The notes: generated by a model from the sequence alone, not told the origin. Counted from the first letter of the stretch, positions 27,020 to 35,820 are shown. The stretch is 64,000 nucleotides of DNA from Nostoc sp. C052 (GCF_013393905.1 NZ_CP040272.1:2356001-2420000); one strand, 5' to 3'. Translations and numbers: made by a program.

Positions 27020-27397
27020 ATGGAGCCAGTATCACTGACAGCAGCTGCGATCGCAACTTTAGTCATCACCAAAGCCTTTGAAAAAACTGGTGAAATCATC
27101 GGCGAAAAGGCTTGGAACGAAGGCGAAAAGTTGTTAGTTCTGCTGAAACGCAAGGAACCTAGCACGGCGAAGGTTATTGAACAGTCTAAAACACAACCTT
27201 TAGATTATGGTCAAGCTTATCTCATTGGGCAGCAAGTAGAGGAAGCGGCAAAAAAAGACCCTGAAATTGCTCAAGCTGTGGAAGCTGTAGCTAATGAGGC
27301 ACAACCTCAACTGACGAACACTATTATTGAAAATTGGCAGGGAATAAATATCAAAGGTGGAACTAATACCATTTCTGGTAACACCTTAAATTTCTGA
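27020..27397 (+). CDS. Small partner protein of the STAND module
   Basis: A 125-residue protein (from the ATG at 27020) starting MEPVSLTAAAIATLVITKAF. A hydrophobic/amphipathic N-terminal helix is followed by EKTGEIIGEKAWNEGEKLLV, a middle DYGQAYLIGQQVEEAAKKDP and a C-terminal NIKGGTNTISGNTLNF. I recall this type of protein as a frequent leader of, or fusion to, NB-ARC proteins in cyanobacteria. It stops 6 bases before the TTG start of the NB-ARC/TPR gene, so the two are almost certainly one operon. It may be an effector, membrane-targeting or sensing partner; the function is not known. Confidence 0.65.
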   Translation: MEPVSLTAAAIATLVITKAFEKTGEIIGEKAWNEGEKLLVLLKRKEPSTAKVIEQSKTQPLDYGQAYLIGQQVEEAAKKDPEIAQAVEAVANEAQPQLTNTIIENWQGINIKGGTNTISGNTLNF

Positions 27398-27403
27398 CTA
27401 AAG

Positions 27404-29785
27404 TTGCCCGAAAGGGAATCGATAGTCTCTACTGAAATACCGCAAAATTTGCCCCTGACTGGGGTACTGGAGTTTGTCGGGCGTGAAGAGGAATTACAAA
27501 ATCTTCACCAACTTTTGCAGGATAATAAACAAGTTGCGATCGTAGGTATGGGTGGAGTAGGCAAAACTGAACTCGCTACCCAATACGCCAAACAGCATTT
27601 GCAGAATTATCAAGGTGGGGTTTGCTGGTTATCTGCACAGGGAATTGATGTCGAAATTCAGATTTTCAGATTTTTTGAATTAAAATTCAACAGAATTGTA
27701 CCGGACGATTGGGAATTAGCAGATAGACTGAAATTCTGCTGGCAAAATTGGCAACAAGGTGAAGTACTGCTGGTGTTTGATAATGTCACTGACTACAAAA
27801 CACAGGTACAGCGTAATCTACCCTCAGAATCACCCCGATTTAAAGTATTGCTGACAACGCGTGAGAAATTTGACAGAACTTTGCCGCAATTACCTTTGGG
27901 TGTTCTCAAACCATTGGCGGCGATGAAATTATTAAAATCGCTGGTTGATAGAGAACGACTCAAAAGCGAACCTTGGGCTGCGAGAAGAATTTGTAAATCC
28001 TTGGGATATTTGCCTTTGGCGTTAGAGTTAGTGGGGCGATATCTGGATACAATGCCAGATTTGTCTCTGGAGACACTGCTGAAGCGGCTAGAGAAAAAGC
28101 GACTCGAACACGAAGCAGTCGCCAAAGCTAACCCATTGATGCGTTATGAATACGGTGTTGCCGAAGCTTTTGCATTGAGTTGGGAACAGTTGGATGAAAA
28201 TGCACAAAAATTAGGCTGTTTGCTGAGTTTGTATGCCTTAGCTGACATTCCGTTATCTTTTGAGGCGATAGAAGATGAGGAAGAACAAGAACTCAACGAG
28301 AAAGCTATAGCTGAGTTGCGAAAACTGCATTTAGTACAATGGCAAAGTAAAGGAATATATCGTTTACATCCACTGATTCGGCAATTTTTCCAAATGAAGT
28401 TGGATGAGTCAAGTGAGGCGGATAAGGTGAAAACAAATTTTACAGCGCAGATGGTAGAGGTGGCAAAGCAAATTTCTCAACAGCTTAACCGTGAAGAGAT
28501 TCTCAACGTCACTCCCTTTATCTCCCACATTGCAGAAATTGCAACCCATTTATCCCAATATCTCAGCGACGAGGATTTAATTGCGCCTTTCACAGGCTTA
28601 GGCTGGTTTTATCAAGGCCAAGGGCTTTATCAGCAGGCAGAACCTTGGTTGCAGCAGTGTAAAAAAGTCACTGAAAATCGTTTTGGTTTAGAACATCCCC
28701 ATGTCGCCGCTAGCCTAAACAATCTTGCTGGACTCTATGAATATATAGGACACTACAGCGAAGCCGAGCCTCTGTATCTGCAAGCTTTGGAACTGAACAA
28801 ATGCTTAATGGGAGAAAATCATCCTGATGTCGCCACTGCCCTGAACAATTTAGCAGCACTTTATCAGTCTACAGGACGCTACAGCGAAGCCGAACCCCTT
28901 TTTGAACAAGCTTTGGAACTAAGAAAACACCTACTGGGAGACAACCATCCCCATGTCGCCACTAGCCTGAACAATCTCGCAGAACTATACCGTTCTACAG
29001 GACGCTACAGCAAAGCTGAACCCCTCCATCACCAAGCTTTGGAACTGAGAAAACGCCTGCTGGGAGAAAATCATCCTGATGTCGCCAATAGCTTGAACAA
29101 TTTAGCAAGACTCTACATAGATACAGGACACTACAGCAAAGCCAAACTCTTGTTTGAACAAGCTTTAGAACTGACAAAACGCCTGCTGGGAGAAAATCAT
29201 CCCGATGTCGCCAATAGCTTGAATAATCTGGCAGGACTCTATAATACTACAGGACGCTACAGCGAAGCCGAACCCCTTCTTGAACAAGCTTTGGAACTAA
29301 GAAAACACCTACTGGGAGACAACCATCCCGATGTCGCCACTAGCCTGAACAATCTCGCAGAACTATACCGTTCTACAGGACGCTACAGCGAAGCTGAACC
29401 CCTGTATCACCAAGCTTTGGAACTGAGAAGATACTTACTGGGAGACAACCATCCCGATGTCGCCGCTAGCCTGAATAATCTCGCAACACTCTATCAGTCT
29501 ACAGGACGCTACAGTGAAGCCGAACAAATACATCTGCAAGCTTTGGAACTTTGGAAAAGCTTGCTGGGAGACAACCATCCTGATGTTGCCACTAGCTTGA
29601 ACAATCTCGCAGGACTCTACTGTTCTACAAGACGCTTTAGTGAAGGCAAACCCTTATTTGAGCAAGCTTTGGCAATTTGTGAACGTACTTTAGGTGTAGA
29701 TCATCCCAATACAATGACGGTTCGGGGAAATTATGCAAGATTTTTAACCCACATTCCGCACCCGGAACTGTCACAAAAGAAATAG
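27404..29785 (+). CDS. STAND-type NB-ARC protein with kinesin-light-chain-like TPR repeats
   Basis: A 793-residue signal-transducing ATPase. After a short leader the NB-ARC module has Walker A IVGMGGVGKTELATQYA (near residue 50), Walker B EVLLVFDNV (near residue 120), TTREKF and the GLPL-like GYLPLALELV (near residue 202), then a winged-helix region. From about residue 395 come eight near-identical 42-residue TPR units (HPDVATSLNNLAxLYxSTGR and onward). The start is TTG. STAND proteins of this build act as oligomerising sensors, some in phage defence; that role is inferred here. The last 12 residues (THIPHPELSQKK) are encoded by the end of the adjoining IS element; without it the tail would read KEAYR and stop, as in the paralogue at 32274. 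Confidence 0.85.
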   Translation: MPERESIVSTEIPQNLPLTGVLEFVGREEELQNLHQLLQDNKQVAIVGMGGVGKTELATQYAKQHLQNYQGGVCWLSAQGIDVEIQIFRFFELKFNRIVPDDWELADRLKFCWQNWQQGEVLLVFDNVTDYKTQVQRNLPSESPRFKVLLTTREKFDRTLPQLPLGVLKPLAAMKLLKSLVDRERLKSEPWAARRICKSLGYLPLALELVGRYLDTMPDLSLETLLKRLEKKRLEHEAVAKANPLMRYEYGVAEAFALSWEQLDENAQKLGCLLSLYALADIPLSFEAIEDEEEQELNEKAIAELRKLHLVQWQSKGIYRLHPLIRQFFQMKLDESSEADKVKTNFTAQMVEVAKQISQQLNREEILNVTPFISHIAEIATHLSQYLSDEDLIAPFTGLGWFYQGQGLYQQAEPWLQQCKKVTENRFGLEHPHVAASLNNLAGLYEYIGHYSEAEPLYLQALELNKCLMGENHPDVATALNNLAALYQSTGRYSEAEPLFEQALELRKHLLGDNHPHVATSLNNLAELYRSTGRYSKAEPLHHQALELRKRLLGENHPDVANSLNNLARLYIDTGHYSKAKLLFEQALELTKRLLGENHPDVANSLNNLAGLYNTTGRYSEAEPLLEQALELRKHLLGDNHPDVATSLNNLAELYRSTGRYSEAEPLYHQALELRRYLLGDNHPDVAASLNNLATLYQSTGRYSEAEQIHLQALELWKSLLGDNHPDVATSLNNLAGLYCSTRRFSEGKPLFEQALAICERTLGVDHPNTMTVRGNYARFLTHIPHPELSQKK
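29742..29747. repeat. Left target-site duplication (TTTTAA) of the IS1634-type element
   Basis: TTTTAA precedes the left inverted repeat and is repeated at 31842-31847 after the right end. A 6-base AT-rich duplication fits this transposase family. Confidence 0.85.
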
Positions 29786-31841
29786 CAAAGAATTGTGGGG
29801 TTAGTTTTTGATTTAAAACCAAAATTGGAGAGATGGAAATTTAAAAATCAAACCAGAGTTTGCGAAAATAAAGAATCGGTATAAAAAATCCTGCACTAAA
29901 ACGTAGAGTTACTAAACATAGAGTGAGTAACTCTTGCAAAAATTAGTAAAAGTAAAGCTTAATTAAAATAATAATCAAACTAATAAATAGTAGCGACGAC
30001 AAGTACTAGGAAAAAATTGTAATATCCATAATCTTTCATCAGAGAGGTTTGATATTTGTGAAACACTATTAACAATTAATAAATGAATACCTTGGAAACA
30101 TTGAAATATCCACCTGAGAGTGGGGCGGTCTGTTGGTTTACCTAATTGATTTTTTATTTCCTGGTTTTGAGCTAATAAAATTCCACGTAACTGTCGTTGT
30201 CCTAAAGTATAAACCAACAAACATAACCCCATAATCATTGATAAAGCTTCAATGCGCTCCGGTGACTTAATAAATATGCTATCTGTTAAGAATAAAGGGT
30301 CTTTTAAGAAAGCAAAGCCTCTTTCACATGATTGTTGAGCTTTATATTCCTTAATCATGTCAGTGTGGCTTAATTGGGATTCATCAATAATATTAGTTGC
30401 TAAAATAAATTTTCCCGAAGCGCGATTTTCAAGTTCAATTGCTGCTTTATCTTGCTCTAATTGCGCGGATATCTGATAGTAATATTTCCAGTCATTCTGA
30501 TTGTTGTTTTTGTTTTTACCTTGAGGTTTTAACTGTTTCTTAGATATTTTAATTTCAGCCAAACAATGATATTTTAATTGCTCTGATAGATGTAATGCAG
30601 CTTTCTTGGCATCTCGATGACAAGCAAATTCTTCATTACATAATTTTGTGAGCTTTTGATGAGCATTTATTTGGGCTTGCTGAACACGGCGCATCAGCTG
30701 TTTAGAATCTGCTTTTTTCCGTTCTTGGCTTTCAACTATCAGCCATCTTTGCTCGATCCCGGCATAGTTACTAGACTTGACTATATATGAATAACCTGTT
30801 ATTTCACTTTGGATTAAATCTTTGGAGTCTATTCCTAATAGTATTTGCTTGGCTAACCCCACTGTCAATGGAACTCTGCATAACCATTTGAGGCTTTTCA
30901 TCAAATTCAGGTTTTCGGCACTATATAATGCGCTGTCTGCTACCATTAACGCATCTATATCAATATTTTCTCGAAAATTCACGAGAGTTTTCGCAAAGGT
31001 TTTCGTATCTGATTGATTTCCTGACGCTGCTTTTAAAAAGATGGGAATATCCCCATCACTGCTACAAATTAACTCTAGAATAAATTGTTTTAAGTCTGGT
31101 CTATGATCTCTTGAATAACCATAAGTTATATTTATTGGTTGTGGTGCTAACTCTAGGAGCTTATCTTCATTTTCTGTGGGAGCATTTCTTTCAAAGGCTA
31201 CTTCGGGTAAACCAGTTTTATATTCTCCGTGCAGATGCAATGAAGAAGAATCTAAGTGTAGCGATGATAAATCTACTCCATATTTTTTTACTGCTGCTAA
31301 CGCTATTAAAGTGAAGATTCCACTTAATCCTTTTAAATATAATTGGTCTAATACTCTTCCTAGTCTGTCGTCATTTAAATGTTCTGGTAATACTCCTTCT
31401 CCTATCAAGTGTTCACAGGCATAGCTATCCATATATTTAGGAAACATATATAATGTTCCAGATACAAACCCTAACCCGTTTAGTATCATTGCTTTGACCG
31501 CCTGACCCGCACTCACTTTAGACTGCGGGTGCTGTCCAAGTATTTTATTTATTTGGTCTACCAACCCTATTTCATCAATAATTCCTGCTACTATCCCCAG
31601 GTGATTTAAATTTTTTACTTCAATGCTCAAAGGCGAATTCATTTTCACACTATATCCCATCAACTATTTTTAGCTTTTCATGATGGAAGCTTATAGAGTG
31701 CTAATTTTATTTATTTTTTGACTTTTACCCTGATTCTGGCTATTAACTTTACTTCTGGGTTTTTCTTGTCTCAATTTCTACCAGTAGTTTTAATTTACTT
31801 ACTGCTTTCTCTGTGTGCCAGTTTTAGGTGCGGAATGTGGG
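29748..31841 (-). mobile_element. IS1634-type insertion sequence, 2094 bp
   Basis: The left end is CCCACATTCCGCACC and the right end GGTGCGGAATGTGGG, 15-bp perfect inverted repeats that extend imperfectly for about 15 more bases. The element carries a single transposase gene on the minus strand and is flanked by TTTTAA duplications. It has landed in the last codons of the STAND gene. All parts look intact, so it may be recent or still active. Confidence 0.9.
29975..31660 (-). CDS. IS1634-family transposase
   Basis: A 561-residue DDE transposase from the ATG at 31660 (MGYSVKMNSPLSIEVKNL; an inner ATG at 31642 is an alternative). The N-terminal part is of the DUF4277 type (LGIVAGIIDEIGLVDQINKI). 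Catalytic acids are likely Asp in LHLDSSSLHLHG, Asp in LMVADSALYS and Glu in SCERGFAFLKDPL. The frame is full length with no stop, so the enzyme is probably functional. It cuts at the element ends and produces the 6-bp duplication. Confidence 0.9.
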   Translation of the reverse strand: MGYSVKMNSPLSIEVKNLNHLGIVAGIIDEIGLVDQINKILGQHPQSKVSAGQAVKAMILNGLGFVSGTLYMFPKYMDSYACEHLIGEGVLPEHLNDDRLGRVLDQLYLKGLSGIFTLIALAAVKKYGVDLSSLHLDSSSLHLHGEYKTGLPEVAFERNAPTENEDKLLELAPQPINITYGYSRDHRPDLKQFILELICSSDGDIPIFLKAASGNQSDTKTFAKTLVNFRENIDIDALMVADSALYSAENLNLMKSLKWLCRVPLTVGLAKQILLGIDSKDLIQSEITGYSYIVKSSNYAGIEQRWLIVESQERKKADSKQLMRRVQQAQINAHQKLTKLCNEEFACHRDAKKAALHLSEQLKYHCLAEIKISKKQLKPQGKNKNNNQNDWKYYYQISAQLEQDKAAIELENRASGKFILATNIIDESQLSHTDMIKEYKAQQSCERGFAFLKDPLFLTDSIFIKSPERIEALSMIMGLCLLVYTLGQRQLRGILLAQNQEIKNQLGKPTDRPTLRWIFQCFQGIHLLIVNSVSQISNLSDERLWILQFFPSTCRRYYLLV

Positions 31842-31847
31842 TTTTAA
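31842..31847. repeat. Right target-site duplication (TTTTAA) of the IS1634-type element
   Basis: TTTTAA directly follows the right terminal repeat and matches 29742-29747. It continues as AAGAAGCATATCGTTAA, the former 3' end of the STAND gene. Confidence 0.85.
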
Positions 31848-32273
31848 AAGAAGCATATCGTTAACGATCGCACCCTTTCAAAAAATCACACCAAATTGAT
31901 GCCAGACAACAGTTGTAGTTCAAATTTTAGCAGCGATCGCCATCAATTCTAACTTAAAACAGCGATCGCTCCTTGTTCTCTCTTCCTTTGCGTCCTTTGC
32001 GGTTCGATTCTCATGCTCATTAGCAAAGGGCGATCGCTCATTCATCTCTAAATTAAACTGAAACATAGGGCGATCGCTTACTTCTAAAAAATTCCGACTG
32101 TGCCGCTATTATTGACGATAGAGCAGCATGGGGTTGCGGTCAAGCATTAAGTATTACTACTATCAGAACCGGAGGCTTCGTCATTAATTGTAACCTCAAA
32201 GGGCGATCGCTCCTTCTTACCTCTTCCTCCGTGTCCTCTGCGCCTCTGCGGTTCGATTCTCACGCTTATATAT
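31848..32273. other. HIP1-dense spacer between IS and STAND remnant, with a direct repeat
   Basis: No gene is seen. Five exact GCGATCGC octamers occur within about 280 bases (31933, 31962, 32030, 32070, 32203), far above their usual spacing. Two related blocks of about 60 bases (31962-32017 and 32203-32266) share GCGATCGCTCCTT, a CTCTTCCT tract and GCGGTTCGATTCTCA, a direct repeat of junk-type intergenic sequence. Confidence 0.7.
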
Positions 32274-33652
32274 TGTCATTAGCGTTAGAGTTAGTGAGAG
32301 GATATCTGGATAAAATGCCAGATGTATCTCTGGAAACATTGCTGACGCGGCTAGAGAAGAAACGAGTGGAACAAGAACCAGTAGTCAATGCTAATTCATT
32401 GATGCCTTCTGAATATGGTGTAGCTGAAGCTTTTGAAGTGAGTTGGGAAAAATTAGATGAAAATGCCCAAAGCTTTGGCTGTTTGCTAAGTTTGTGTGCC
32501 TTAGCTGACATTCCCTTATCTATTGAGACTATAGAAGATGACAAAAAACAAGAACTCAACAAGAAAGCCATAGCCGATTTACTGGAATTACATTTGCTAC
32601 AACAGAAAAGTCAAGGAATTTATCGTCTCAATCCAGAGATTCGGCAACTTTTCCAAATGAAGTTGGATAAGTCAAGTGAGGCGGATGAAGCAAAAACTAA
32701 ATTTGCCGCCATGATGCTAGAGGTAGCAAAGTTAATTCCGCAACAGCCTAACCCTGAAGATATTCTCAACCTAACTCCACATATCCCGCACATTACAGAA
32801 GTTGCAACCCACCTATCCCAGTATGTCGGCGATGAAAATCTCATTACTCTGTTTACCAAATTAGCCTGGTTTTATCAAAGTCAAGGACTTTATCGGCAAG
32901 CAGAACCTTGGTTGCAACAGTGTGTAGAACTGACTCAAAATCGTCTTGGGTTAGAACATATTGATGTCGCCACTAGCCTCAGCAATTTAGCAGGAGTCTA
33001 CGAATCTACGGGACGCTACAACGAAGCCGAACCCTTGCTTGAACAAGCTTTAGAACTGAGAAAACGCTTGCTAGGAGAAGAACATATTGATTTCGCCACT
33101 AGCCTCAGCTATTTAGCATTAATCTACGAATCTACAGGACGCTATACTAAAGCCGAACTTTTGTATCAGCAAGCTTTAGAACTGTGGAAACGCCTCGTGG
33201 GAGAAGAACATCCCCATGTTGCCACGAGTCTGAACAATTTAGCAGCATTGTACTGTTATACAAGACGCTACAGCGAAGCCGAACCCTTGTTTGAGCAAGC
33301 TTTAAAATTGAGAAAACGTCTGCTGGGAGAAGAACATATTGATGTTGCCACTAGCTTAAATAATTTAGCACAACTCTACGAATCTACTGGACGCCACACC
33401 AAAGCCGAACCCTTGTATCAGAAAGCTTTAGAACTGAGTAAGCGCCTGCTGGGAGACAATCATCCTGATGTTGCCATTAGCATGAATAATCTCGCCGCAC
33501 TCTACCGTTATGCAAGACGCTATAGGAAAGCCAAACCCTTATTTGAGAAAGCTTTGAAAATTTGTGAACGAACTTTAGGTGTAAGTCATCCTACAACTAT
33601 GACAGTTCGGGAAAATTATACAAGCTGTTTAAGAGAAGCAGCATATCACTAG
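32274..33652 (+). pseudogene. 5'-truncated STAND/TPR gene
   Basis: From LSLALELVRGYLDKMPDVSLE onward this frame matches the STAND protein at 27404 closely, from its GLPL-like motif to the end, and has five 42-residue TPR units and the tail CLREAAYH. The P-loop and Walker B half is missing: the open frame extends upstream only to 32231 through repeat-type DNA (CGCCTCTGCGGTTCGATTC), not homologous coding sequence. It cannot bind nucleotide as an NB-ARC protein. The remaining frame is intact for 460 residues, so a shortened TPR protein could still be made if a start exists. Confidence 0.75.
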
Positions 33653-33703
33653 CGATCGCCTAAAAGTAATTCAAAATAAAAAAAGTAGTTACAAAGCTCC
33701 AGC

Positions 33704-33871
33704 ATGAAGATAAAAGTCCTATTAGAACCCAGTGATGAAGGCAGATACACCGTCTATGTTCCCTCACTTCCAGGTTGTATCAGTGAAGGAGAAACTATTG
33801 AAGAAGCATTAGAAAATATCCAAGAAGCAATAGAACTTTTTCTTGAGCCAAGCTTTTTAGAGTTATTGTAA
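33704..33871 (+). CDS. HicB-like antitoxin-type protein, orphan
   Basis: A 55-residue protein, MKIKVLLEPSDEGRYTVYVP then SLPGCISEGETIEEALENIQ and EAIELFLEP. This is the partial RNase H-like fold of HicB antitoxins (Y-x-V-x-x-P-x-L-P-G-C, then EEAxxNIxEAI). No hicA toxin (a small double-stranded RNA-binding gene) is seen on either side; the region before it is the STAND remnant and after it a terminator and a lumenal protein gene. HicB-like orphans are common in cyanobacteria. It also lacks a C-terminal DNA-binding extension. Confidence 0.75.
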   Translation: MKIKVLLEPSDEGRYTVYVPSLPGCISEGETIEEALENIQEAIELFLEPSFLELL

Positions 33872-33914
33872 ACGCGATCGCTCTCTACATCCTCAATAGT
33901 TTAAAATATATATT

Positions 33915-33941
33915 CCCCTCTTCTTGACTGATGAAGAGGGG
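33915..33941. terminator. Bidirectional hairpin between convergent genes
   Basis: Perfect 9-base arms CCCCTCTTC (33915-33923) and GAAGAGGGG (33933-33941) with a 9-base loop. It lies between the stop of the HicB-like gene and the stop of the pentapeptide-repeat gene on the opposite strand, and probably ends transcription from both. The following T-run is weak (TATATATTTTAA on the minus strand). Confidence 0.65.
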
Positions 33942-33948
33942 TGAGAAT

Positions 33949-34446
33949 TTACTTACATCCTAAAGACTTGCGAGTATCCACGCCAGTTTTAGAATTCACA
34001 CCACTTGCCTTAACACAAAGCTTTTTCACTTGAACCCCATCTAAAATTGCATTTGTAAAATCAGTACCCGTGATATCCACACCATCAAAAGTAGAACGCA
34101 GCATCATGGCATCAGTCAACACAGCATCACTTAAATCAGCATTCTTAAATCTTGTTAGATAGGCTATACCTTCACTAAAATCAGCACCATGCAGATTTAC
34201 TCCCTCCAATACGCTACCGTTAAACACGCCACCACGTAAGTCAGCATTGCTAAAATTAGCATTCTCTAATTTGAGATTGGTAAACTCAGTACCAATTAAA
34301 CTTTGACCAGAGTAATCCTTGCCCTTAAGTTCATCATTCCCCACAGAACGGGTAATACTGGAAGAACTTGCAGCTTGTGCCGATAGAGGAAACAAAAAAA
34401 GAACCATAGCTAAGACAAAGCTAGCTAACAGTTGCCAATATTTCAT
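33949..34446 (-). CDS. Secreted (probably thylakoid lumen) pentapeptide-repeat protein
   Basis: A 165-residue protein with a clear signal peptide (MKYWQLLASFVLAMVLFLFP, cleavage after SAQA). The mature part is a run of pentapeptide repeats (A/N-F/L-x-x-A/G; NANFSNADLRGGVFNG, NLHGADFSEG, NADLSDAVLTDA), forming a right-handed quadrilateral helix, and ends with two Cys (KKLCVKASG, SLGCK) that may make a disulfide. This matches lumenal pentapeptide proteins of cyanobacteria and chloroplasts (TL17-like); their role is unclear. Its 5' side faces the ISAs1-type insertion. Confidence 0.82.
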   Translation of the reverse strand: MKYWQLLASFVLAMVLFLFPLSAQAASSSSITRSVGNDELKGKDYSGQSLIGTEFTNLKLENANFSNADLRGGVFNGSVLEGVNLHGADFSEGIAYLTRFKNADLSDAVLTDAMMLRSTFDGVDITGTDFTNAILDGVQVKKLCVKASGVNSKTGVDTRKSLGCK

Positions 34447-34500
34447 AATGTCTTCTTAATAAATCTCAACACTTTCACCTTAACTATTAAACCTCACAGA

Positions 34501-34519
34501 AGGGTACAAAGGAGACAAG
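34501..34519. repeat. Left 19-bp direct repeat of the ISAs1-type element
   Basis: AGGGTACAAAGGAGACAAG directly precedes the left terminal repeat and recurs exactly at 35693-35711. The length is larger than the 8-10 bp duplications known for this family. Confidence 0.85.
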
Positions 34520-35692
34520 CAGGGTGGTTTCATACAACGAGAGAAAAATAATAATGATTTATAGAGGGTGGAGAAAAATGGATAACTAACAAGTATGAAT
34601 CTCGTCGAACAATTGCAGCAAGTCCCAGACTATAGACACATCCGAGGACGAAGGCATGAATTATGGTTGGTATTATTGCTCATATTGCTCGGAGCAATGA
34701 CTGGGTATTGGGGCTACCGGCCACTGGAAGATTTTACCAAAGTACACAGACGGAGCTTAATTGAGCTGTTAAACCTAGATGAAACAATGAAGTTTCCATC
34801 CTATTCAACGTTCCGACGAGTACTCAAAACAGTAGATTTTCAGCCATTCACCGACTTATTTAATAATTGGGCGTTAGTTTTTGTTCCACCGATGCCAGGA
34901 GAAAGATTGGCAATTGACGGAAAAGGCATTCGTTGCACAGTCACAGATTACAGTCAGTCCTACCAAAACTTTATCAGTACAGTATCGGTTTATAGTCATG
35001 AACGAGGTATTGTACTCAGGATGCAACCAATGTCCAACAAAAAAATTAGTGAAGTAGCGATCGTAAAACAATTAATCTTCGAGTTTTGTGGTCAACAAGT
35101 CGTTTTTACACTTGATGCTCTACACTGCCAAAAAAAACTGTATCACTGATTGTCAATAGTGGCAATGACTACCTGATTGGATTAAAAGAAAATCAACCGA
35201 CACTCTACAAAATGGCTCAAACCGAGTTACAACAAGATGTTCCACTTAGCAGTGCCACAACTGTAGAGAATGTTCATTCTCGGCTAGTTCAACGTCAGTG
35301 CAAGGTTTTTGCTGCCCCCGAACAAATTCAAAAAAAATGGTCTGGACTCAAAACTTTTATTGTTGTCGAGCGTCAGGGTGAGCGCAATGGTCGGCCATTT
35401 TACGAGCGTCAATTCTATATCTGTAGTCAATATCTCGAAGCTCAACAGTTACTTGCCGACATTCAAGGGCATTGGGGAATCGAAAATCGACTTCATTGGG
35501 TAAGAGATGTGACATTCAAAGAAGACTTTCCACTACGGCGTGGTGGCAATGCCCCTGTGAATTGGTCTATCTTACACAACTTTTTTATTACGATCGCACG
35601 CAAACTCGGTTTCCGAACTATTCCTCAAGCACAACGCGCACTCTCCAACCAACTCGATAGAGTTTTTTCTTTCTTTGTATGAAACCACCCTG
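34520..35692 (+). mobile_element. ISAs1-type insertion sequence, 1173 bp
   Basis: The ends are inverted repeats: CAGGGTGGTTTCATACAA on the left and the matching TTGTATGAAACCACCCTG on the right (18 of 18 bases), extending imperfectly. It contains one transposase gene in two frames. It lies in the spacer between the lumenal pentapeptide gene and gcvT, 128 bases before gcvT, so it has split their shared upstream region. Confidence 0.9.
34595..35682 (+). pseudogene. ISAs1-family transposase split by a frameshift at an A8 run
   Basis: The first frame (34595-35149) has MNLVEQLQQVPDYRHIRGRR and LAIDGKGIRCT (first Asp) and reads to FTLDALHCQKKLYH-stop (second Asp). The second frame (to 35682) continues VSLIVNSGNDYLIGLKENQP and carries HWGIENRLHWVRDVTFKED (catalytic Glu). 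They join at the eight-A run 35130-35137: one extra A gives DALHCQKKTVSLIVNSGNDY. It is either a mutation or a product of slippage at the A8 run (-1 frameshift or transcript slippage). All three catalytic acids survive, so the rest is intact. Confidence 0.85.
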
Positions 35693-35711
35693 AGGGTACA
35701 AAGGAGACAAG
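35693..35711. repeat. Right 19-bp direct repeat of the ISAs1-type element
   Basis: AGGGTACAAAGGAGACAAG follows the right terminal repeat and equals 34501-34519. It runs on into a GGGGGACAAGG purine repeat before gcvT. Confidence 0.85.
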
Positions 35712-35820
35712 GGGGACAAGGGGGACAGGAGAATAACCCATACCCAATGCCCAATGCCCAAAACTGGAAAGCATCTCGTAGGATGATAGATGTTGAGGTG
35801 CGATCGCAAAATAATTACCT

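Noticed and set aside
27404..29785. A CRISPR or other array because of regular repeats
   Set aside because: The regular period is the 126-bp TPR coding repeat, with codon-level conservation and no spacers.
32000..32020. GGTTCGATTC motif suggesting a tRNA T-loop
   Set aside because: It belongs to the repeated junk block (GCGGTTCGATTCTCA), with no acceptor stem or anticodon arm around it.
35693..35820. Glycine riboswitch upstream of gcvT
   Set aside because: No tandem aptamer-like conserved segments are seen. The region is mostly purine-rich repeat next to the IS.
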